Shown here: piece by piece, positions 7,810 to 11,838 of the stretch | Layout: each line of letters starts with the position of its first letter | Numbering within the stretch: position 1 is the stretch's first letter | DNA from: Fidelibacterota bacterium | GTDB lineage: Bacteria > Fidelibacterota > Fidelibacteria > Fidelibacterales > Fidelibacteraceae | Direction of reading: 5' to 3' | DNA length: 11,838 bases | Assembly: GCA_023134755.1 (NCBI GenBank) | Contig: JAGLUM010000119.1 | Location: 1 to 11,838, forward strand | Made by a program: the position numbers and the translations under genes | The notes under the pieces: model-generated | Told to the model about the DNA's origin: nothing | Database searches by the model: none | The model's input: only the letters and a program-made list of their open reading frames with translations

Positions 7810-7847
7810 GTATTATCTTTTAAAGAATTTGAGAGAGGATATTTAAT

Positions 7848-8354
7848 ATGAATCGTGTGTGTTCCTGGTGTCATAAAAGCTTAGGCAGCATTGATTCTGA
7901 TGTTCACTCAGAAGGAGTTGTTACACATGGTATTTGTCAAGATTGTCTTGACGATATTTTTTCTAAATCTTCCTTAGACTTTACTCTGTTTTTAAATTCA
8001 ATTTCCGCGCCGGTTGCCATTGTCGACAAGAATGGTGTTTTCCAGTCTGCAAATGATTTGGCACAATCCTTATTAAATAAAGATAGATCAGAAATTATCC
8101 ATAAAATGAGCGGTGAGGCATTTTCCTGCAAAAATGCATCCCTTCCGGGAGGATGTGGAAAAACTATTCATTGTGCTGAATGTGAACTGCGGAATACCAT
8201 CATAGAAACATACGAGCACAATAAAGATCAAGTTGATATTCCCGTAACTTTAATTCAGGAAAAAGAATCCCAGCGGGAAATGTTTCATTTTTTAGTATCA
8301 ACACAAAAAATAAATGACCTTGTTTTAATGAAAATTGATGAGTTGTATTTATAG
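7848..8354 (+). CDS. Small cysteine-rich PAS-domain protein
   Basis: This 168-residue soluble protein has no signal peptide or membrane segment. Residues 1-35 form a zinc-ribbon-like module with two CxxC pairs, C5/C8 in CSWC and C30/C33 in CQDC. A PAS domain follows from about residue 42, recognisable from APVAIVDKNGVFQSAND. Inserted in the PAS region is a second cysteine cluster, C94, C103, C109 and C112, in the segment from FSCKNASLPGGCG to HCAECELRN. This Cys pattern recurs in PAS proteins I recall from other bacteria, with unknown ligand; metal or iron-sulfur binding is inference. No histidine kinase, GGDEF or HTH output domain is attached, so it is probably a sensor or adaptor acting through a partner. 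The ATG is preceded by GAGAGG. It is the last rightward gene, 131 bases after typA. Confidence 0.8.
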   Translation: MNRVCSWCHKSLGSIDSDVHSEGVVTHGICQDCLDDIFSKSSLDFTLFLNSISAPVAIVDKNGVFQSANDLAQSLLNKDRSEIIHKMSGEAFSCKNASLPGGCGKTIHCAECELRNTIIETYEHNKDQVDIPVTLIQEKESQREMFHFLVSTQKINDLVLMKIDELYL

Positions 8355-8357
8355 TTT

Positions 8358-8378
8358 TATAATAATCATTATATTTTT
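8358..8378. terminator. Weak candidate terminator in the convergent gap
   Basis: TATAAT (8358-8363) and ATTATA (8368-8373) can pair across a four-base loop, followed by TTTTT. The stem is only six A-T pairs, so intrinsic termination would be weak. It sits just after the PAS gene stop, where two convergent transcription units meet and a terminator would be expected. Confidence 0.25.
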
Positions 8379-8428
8379 GGCTTCATCAATGGATAGAAGG
8401 TCAGCATTCTAATATAATTTTCAGTATG

Positions 8429-9148
8429 TTATTCATAGGTATAATAGAAATCCATATTTACATATTCCCACTTACCGTCAATTTTTTGTCTCAATGTAGA
8501 AAATCCATGCATTTCCAGTACTCTACCGCTTTGAATATCTACTACGTAATAGGTTTTGCCCACAAACCAGTTTATCACTGTACTACGAGGTCTCATCTCT
8601 AACACCATCGTTCCCGGTTGTTCGTATTGAGAGCCTTTAATACGTTGAACTTTCAATTTAACCATTTTTAAGAATTCCGAAGCCAGCGCATACACATTAA
8701 TAGCTTCGCCATTTAGAATTTCATCAAAATGTTCATTAAGCATATTTTGTTGTGAGGGACCAAAAACCAAGGGGGTTTTCACTCTTCGGGTAACAGATTT
8801 TTTCATGTCATCATGACGAAATGAAATATCCACCTTACTGTCTCTGAACTCCATTTTTGCATATTCATTGACCCCGTAGGATTCGAGCGTGTTAGAAAAA
8901 GGCTGTCCTTTAAGAAGCACTACCTCCTCTTTGACATGCAGGGATCCATTTGGTGTATAATAGAAATGGGTTAAGATCGTTTTGTCAGCAATATGCTTTA
9001 CTTCGTTCTTATGCGTAAATGCTAGTTTTGTTTTATTACTTCCTTCTACATAAATATCAGCATAAAAAATATCGTTTGCATATATGAGCGCAGTTGATAA
9101 AATAATTGTTAGTAAGTATATTTTGTAAAAACGTTTTAAAATATTCAT
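8429..9148 (-). CDS. Secreted or periplasmic protein of unknown function
   Basis: This 239-residue protein starts with a Sec signal peptide (positively charged start, hydrophobic 11-22, likely cleavage after LIYA at 24). The mature part is rich in alternating polar/hydrophobic strands and has no further membrane helix and no obvious catalytic motif. The middle (around FGPSQQNMLNEHFDEILNGE, 129-148) and the later EMRPRSTVINWFVGKTYYVV with QSGRVLEMHGF resemble a conserved exported family I have seen in other Gram-negative bacteria but cannot name with certainty; DUF3108-like beta-rich proteins are the nearest comparison. The ATG has GAGG a few bases upstream. It is 101 bases downstream of the serine-hydrolase gene on the same strand, and may have its own promoter (TATAAT at 9225-9220). 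Function unknown; a cell-envelope role is inferred only from export and neighbours. Confidence 0.8.
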   Translation of the reverse strand: MNILKRFYKIYLLTIILSTALIYANDIFYADIYVEGSNKTKLAFTHKNEVKHIADKTILTHFYYTPNGSLHVKEEVVLLKGQPFSNTLESYGVNEYAKMEFRDSKVDISFRHDDMKKSVTRRVKTPLVFGPSQQNMLNEHFDEILNGEAINVYALASEFLKMVKLKVQRIKGSQYEQPGTMVLEMRPRSTVINWFVGKTYYVVDIQSGRVLEMHGFSTLRQKIDGKWEYVNMDFYYTYE

Positions 9149-9219
9149 TTTTCCTCAGCTATTATTAACTTTTAATATTTTGTGTCATTGAAACCATTAC
9201 TTCTAACACAAATTTCGGA

Positions 9220-9225
9220 ATTATA
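9220..9225 (-). promoter_or_regulatory. Candidate -10 element for the 8429-9148 gene
   Basis: Read leftward, a perfect TATAAT lies 72 bases before the start codon in the 101-base intergenic gap. There is no convincing -35 at 16-18 bases (the region is a run of T). It suggests that this gene could be transcribed apart from the genes upstream. Confidence 0.3.
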
Positions 9226-9249
9226 TCTACTACATGAAACCAAAAAAAT

Positions 9250-10344
9250 CTATTTCCTAAGCACAGTTTCAACAACTGCATCATTAACGGCTTTTCGGAC
9301 AGGTGTAACAGATTTTTTATCCATGGGGAATACCCGATTTGTTAGAAAAATGATGAATATATCTTTTTCACGGTCTATCCATACACATGTACCGGTATAT
9401 CCTGTATGTCCAATCGCAGTTTCCGACATACTGATGCCGGCAGAACTTTTGTAGTTATTAACACCCCAGCCATAGGTCCGGGTTCCGGATTGCAGGGTAG
9501 TAAACGGAATGAGGGTTTCCTCTCTTATATAAGGTTTGTTGTTATAGATACCATCGTTTAATATTAATTGACAAAAAGCAGCCAGTTCCGGAGCGGTTGA
9601 AAATAAACCCGCATTACCGGAATACCCTTCCAGTGAGAGTGCAAGTGGATCGTGCACTTTACCCTGTAAAATAACATGTGTTCCGCTGCTATCCCCGATG
9701 GTCGGCAAGCACTCCGTTTGCAGATTTTCCGGAGGAGAAAACATTGTTCGATCAAGTCCCATCGGATCAGTATATATTTCTCTATAAAATTTCCACATCA
9801 TTTTTCCGGTAACAGATTCAACCACGCGCATTAGGGTAATAAAATTTAAACAGCTGTATTTATAAGTTTCCGGGGATTGCGTCATTTCAATATTCATAAT
9901 TTTATTAAGCGTTTCCCGGCGTGATTTTCCTGCTTTTGTATAGGCTGGAAGTCCACTATTATGCATTAATAAATGTTTGACTTTAATTACCTTTTTTCCC
10001 TGATTATTGAATTCCGGTAAATAATCAATAACAGGTGCTTCCGGATCTACCAGACCGGAATCAATGCATTTCATCATACACATAGATGTAGCAAATACCT
10101 TTGTTAATGAGGCCATATCAAAAATAGAGTTAGTAGTTACTGTTTGCGCATCATCAGCATAAGTAAAATGACCATATGCTTTTTCGTATATAATATCATC
10201 TGCTGTTCCAACTAACAAAACAGCACCAGGAAAAATATGCTCTGATATTGCTGACGTTATTATCTGATCTACTGTATCAAAATTTTTGATAGAACAGCTG
10301 TTTATTATCACGATACTTATAACAAATAAAAACATTTTTTTCAT
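9250..10344 (-). CDS. Serine hydrolase lipoprotein, beta-lactamase class C-like (peptidase S12 family)
   Basis: This is a 364-residue exported serine hydrolase of the penicillin-binding-protein/beta-lactamase fold (PF00144), a group that includes D-amino-acid peptidases, esterases and peptidoglycan-modifying enzymes. A lipoprotein signal peptide ends in INSC, with lipidation expected on C17. The nucleophile motif is SLTK (S79, K82), the third motif is HTG (313-315), and LEGYSGNAGLFSTAPELA (238-255) is typical of this group. The second motif, usually YxN or YSD, reads YSC (163-165). GHTGYTGTCVWID strongly recalls the S12 domain found fused to GH3 beta-N-acetylhexosaminidases in Bacteroidota, here standing alone. 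The start is taken as the ATG at 10344 (MKK, a normal lipoprotein n-region); an ATG at 10362 would add six residues. It lies 38 bases after the lipoprotein gene upstream. Substrate unknown; cell-wall peptides are plausible. Confidence 0.88.
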   Translation of the reverse strand: MKKMFLFVISIVIINSCSIKNFDTVDQIITSAISEHIFPGAVLLVGTADDIIYEKAYGHFTYADDAQTVTTNSIFDMASLTKVFATSMCMMKCIDSGLVDPEAPVIDYLPEFNNQGKKVIKVKHLLMHNSGLPAYTKAGKSRRETLNKIMNIEMTQSPETYKYSCLNFITLMRVVESVTGKMMWKFYREIYTDPMGLDRTMFSPPENLQTECLPTIGDSSGTHVILQGKVHDPLALSLEGYSGNAGLFSTAPELAAFCQLILNDGIYNNKPYIREETLIPFTTLQSGTRTYGWGVNNYKSSAGISMSETAIGHTGYTGTCVWIDREKDIFIIFLTNRVFPMDKKSVTPVRKAVNDAVVETVLRK

Positions 10345-10382
10345 TGTTATTCTTAATTCCATAAATTCACATCGTTAATTAG

Positions 10383-10964
10383 TTAAAAATATGCTTTAAG
10401 GTCAGACCATGTGGCATCGGTAGATACGGGAATATCCTGCCAATAATAGATCACCCAGTAATTTTGGTTGTTTCTGACCAATTTGATATAGCTTCGTCCC
10501 CTAAATACTCTGTCAATTCCCTGGCGTGTGTGATTTGCTATAAGGTTGTAGTTAATTTGATAACTGACCGAATCTCCATCATCACTGTCCGGAATATCAT
10601 CGTTGGTAATACTGAGTAATAACAAAGAATCTGAGGGACAAGCAGCAATTAGTCCTTGAAAATATGATTCTTCATTTTGCACATTCCATTGTGGTGGAAA
10701 AGATACAGCCTTTACAAGTGCTGGATCAAAACGATAGATTTTCCCTGAAGTGGAAGAATCGGAAAAACAACGACCGTAAATATCATATTCTCGATAATAA
10801 AAAGCATTTTCCAGATTTGTAAAAACAAGACCCGGATTGGTGGGTGGAATAAAGTGATCTTCTGAAGGACGGCGCGGAGCTTCTGCATCACGCATTAATC
10901 CCTCACAAGACACAATCAACAAAATAAGTAATCCAGCAATGAGTATGTGTTTTAATCTATTCAT
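10383..10964 (-). CDS. Small NTF2-like lipoprotein of unknown function
   Basis: This 193-residue protein has a clear lipoprotein signal (MNRLKHILIAGLLILLIVSC, lipidation on C20). Glu at +2 does not give an inner-membrane retention signal by the E. coli rule. After a Pro-rich linker, NLENAFYYREYDIYGRCFSD (50-69) looks like the opening helices of an NTF2/SnoaL-like cone fold, and the Trp-rich ending (YWVIYYWQDI, then TWSDLKAYF) matches its last strands. Small lipoproteins with this layout are common in genomes of the FCB and related phyla, but I know of no assigned function. The ATG at 10964 has AAGAG about 11 bases upstream. It lies between the barrel-protein gene (36 bases) and the serine-hydrolase gene (38 bases), probably in one operon. 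The NTF2-like call is pattern recognition, not a verified match. Confidence 0.8.
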   Translation of the reverse strand: MNRLKHILIAGLLILLIVSCEGLMRDAEAPRRPSEDHFIPPTNPGLVFTNLENAFYYREYDIYGRCFSDSSTSGKIYRFDPALVKAVSFPPQWNVQNEESYFQGLIAACPSDSLLLLSITNDDIPDSDDGDSVSYQINYNLIANHTRQGIDRVFRGRSYIKLVRNNQNYWVIYYWQDIPVSTDATWSDLKAYF

Positions 10965-11000
10965 GAAATGTATACTCTTATAATTGTAAACTATTTCCCC

Positions 11001-11792
11001 TTAGAAGTGAATACCAACGGAAAGCATCATAGGATATCCTAGTCCATTCTGATGGAAATACTGACCATATTCAATCCGGAACTGTTTCCATTTTATATCA
11101 GCACCAACATGGTGTACTTGCTTAAGGTTATCGAAACTATAACTTATATCAAATACAGGATGAAAATAGCGAATTCCCCAGCGAAAGTAGGGGTCAATAT
11201 CTCGTGTTACGCCAGCTTTAAATGATAAAATGAAAAAATTAAATATCACATCACTACCCGCGTAATAGCGACCGGGAATATTTGTAGGAACATTATTAAG
11301 TGGGGTCATTGCTCCCAGATTCTCGACACCTAGTAATGCCCGATACCGCACATTAAAGGTCCATGCAACTTCAGCATCCAGTGATGCGCCCCAGGATGTT
11401 GCATAAAAAAGGCGTTCTGTCAGTAGATTGGCTACTCCTTTTATACTCCAATGGTCATCCAAATCCCATGTTTTCCCCACATATAATGTTGAATTATAAT
11501 ACGATGTGCTACCAACAGGGTCAATGGTTGGCACATCACCGCGAATATCAATATTTCCTGAAATCAAACCCTTAAATCCAAAGGAAAAAGTATTGTAATT
11601 CACGGAAATTGCAGAATAATCTGTATCGTAATACCAATTTGCGTAGGAGAAGGTAATTCCATTTTTTGGTTTTACCGGTGTTGAGGGGAAATACCCTTCC
11701 TGAGCCAACAAAGGCAGTGTCAATACCGGGAGTCCTTCCCCGGCCAAAATAAAACTAACCAAACTTAATGTAAAAATGATTTTTTTTATCAT
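11001..11792 (-). CDS. Probable outer-membrane beta-barrel protein, PorV/PorQ-like
   Basis: This 263-residue exported protein has a signal peptide (MIKKIIF start, cleavage probably after A17 in SFILA, or after A30 in LPLLA). The mature protein consists of alternating amphipathic strands rich in Tyr, Phe, Trp and Gly, and ends in Phe (SVGIHF), the usual C-terminal signal recognised by the BAM machinery. The spacing of strands and phrases such as LGVENLG and FRWGIRY recall the PorV/PorQ-type barrels of Bacteroidota and relatives, but the typical N-terminal GMGGA motif is not seen, so family membership is tentative. The start is set at the ATG at 11792 because AGGAG (11802-11798) sits five bases upstream; the open frame runs on to a TTG at 11819. 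It is the first visible gene of the envelope block. Its promoter is probably beyond the window edge. Confidence 0.8.
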   Translation of the reverse strand: MIKKIIFTLSLVSFILAGEGLPVLTLPLLAQEGYFPSTPVKPKNGITFSYANWYYDTDYSAISVNYNTFSFGFKGLISGNIDIRGDVPTIDPVGSTSYYNSTLYVGKTWDLDDHWSIKGVANLLTERLFYATSWGASLDAEVAWTFNVRYRALLGVENLGAMTPLNNVPTNIPGRYYAGSDVIFNFFILSFKAGVTRDIDPYFRWGIRYFHPVFDISYSFDNLKQVHHVGADIKWKQFRIEYGQYFHQNGLGYPMMLSVGIHF

Positions 11793-11797
11793 GAAAT

Positions 11798-11802
11798 CTC
11801 CT
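11798..11802 (-). promoter_or_regulatory. Shine-Dalgarno site fixing the barrel-protein start
   Basis: Read leftward, AGGAG lies five bases before ATG 11792. It is the strongest ribosome-binding site in the right-hand block and rules against the in-frame TTG at 11819. Confidence 0.75.
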
Positions 11803-11838
11803 AGAAATAAAACAACCAAGTAAATATATGGCTGCTGC

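Noticed and set aside
8429..9148. LolA-type lipoprotein carrier as an identity for the secreted protein.
   Set aside because: Signal peptide and beta-rich content fit loosely, but no LolA-specific motif was recognised, so it is left unassigned.

Overview
This window looks like an ordinary chromosomal segment of a low-GC, Gram-negative (diderm) bacterium. The diderm cell plan is inferred from a DsbD-type periplasmic electron transporter, lipobox lipoproteins and a probable outer-membrane beta-barrel protein. The style of the proteins (a small lipoprotein ending in a Trp-rich tail, a PorV/PorQ-like barrel) suggests the Fibrobacterota-Chlorobiota-Bacteroidota superphylum or a neighbour such as Marinimicrobia or Calditrichota. 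That placement is only a guess, because there is no rRNA gene or other strong marker. No phage, transposon, CRISPR array, toxin-antitoxin pair or defence system is visible.

Layout. Positions 1-4076 read leftward. dsbD (2298-4076) lies upstream of a succinate dehydrogenase/fumarate reductase operon in the order sdhD-sdhC-sdhA, with sdhA running off the left edge; sdhB is not in the window. The three sdh genes are tightly joined by overlapping stop and start codons. A 110-base divergent region (4077-4186) carries a near-consensus promoter for a tRNA-Gly(GCC) gene and a weaker leftward candidate for dsbD. Positions 4187-8354 read rightward: tRNA-Gly(GCC) with its own hairpin terminator, an AlaA-type aminotransferase, tRNA-Gly(CCC), the ribosome-associated GTPase TypA/BipA, and a small cysteine-rich PAS-domain protein. 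Positions 8429-11792 read leftward again and encode four exported proteins: a PorV/PorQ-like barrel, an NTF2-like lipoprotein, a serine-hydrolase (peptidase S12/beta-lactamase-like) lipoprotein and a secreted protein of unknown function. The two blocks converge at 8355-8428.

How the genes fit together. SdhDCA form the membrane anchor and flavoprotein of respiratory complex II. DsbD carries reducing power across the inner membrane to periplasmic thiol proteins. AlaA links pyruvate and alanine metabolism, TypA acts on the ribosome, and the right-hand block belongs to the cell envelope. The least understood genes are the PAS protein with two four-cysteine clusters (7848-8354) and the two unassigned exported proteins (8429-9148 and 10383-10964). 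I found no strong evidence for an undescribed multi-gene system. Several starts were set internally from stop/start overlaps or Shine-Dalgarno sites: sdhC at 1859, sdhD at 2209, and the barrel protein at 11792.
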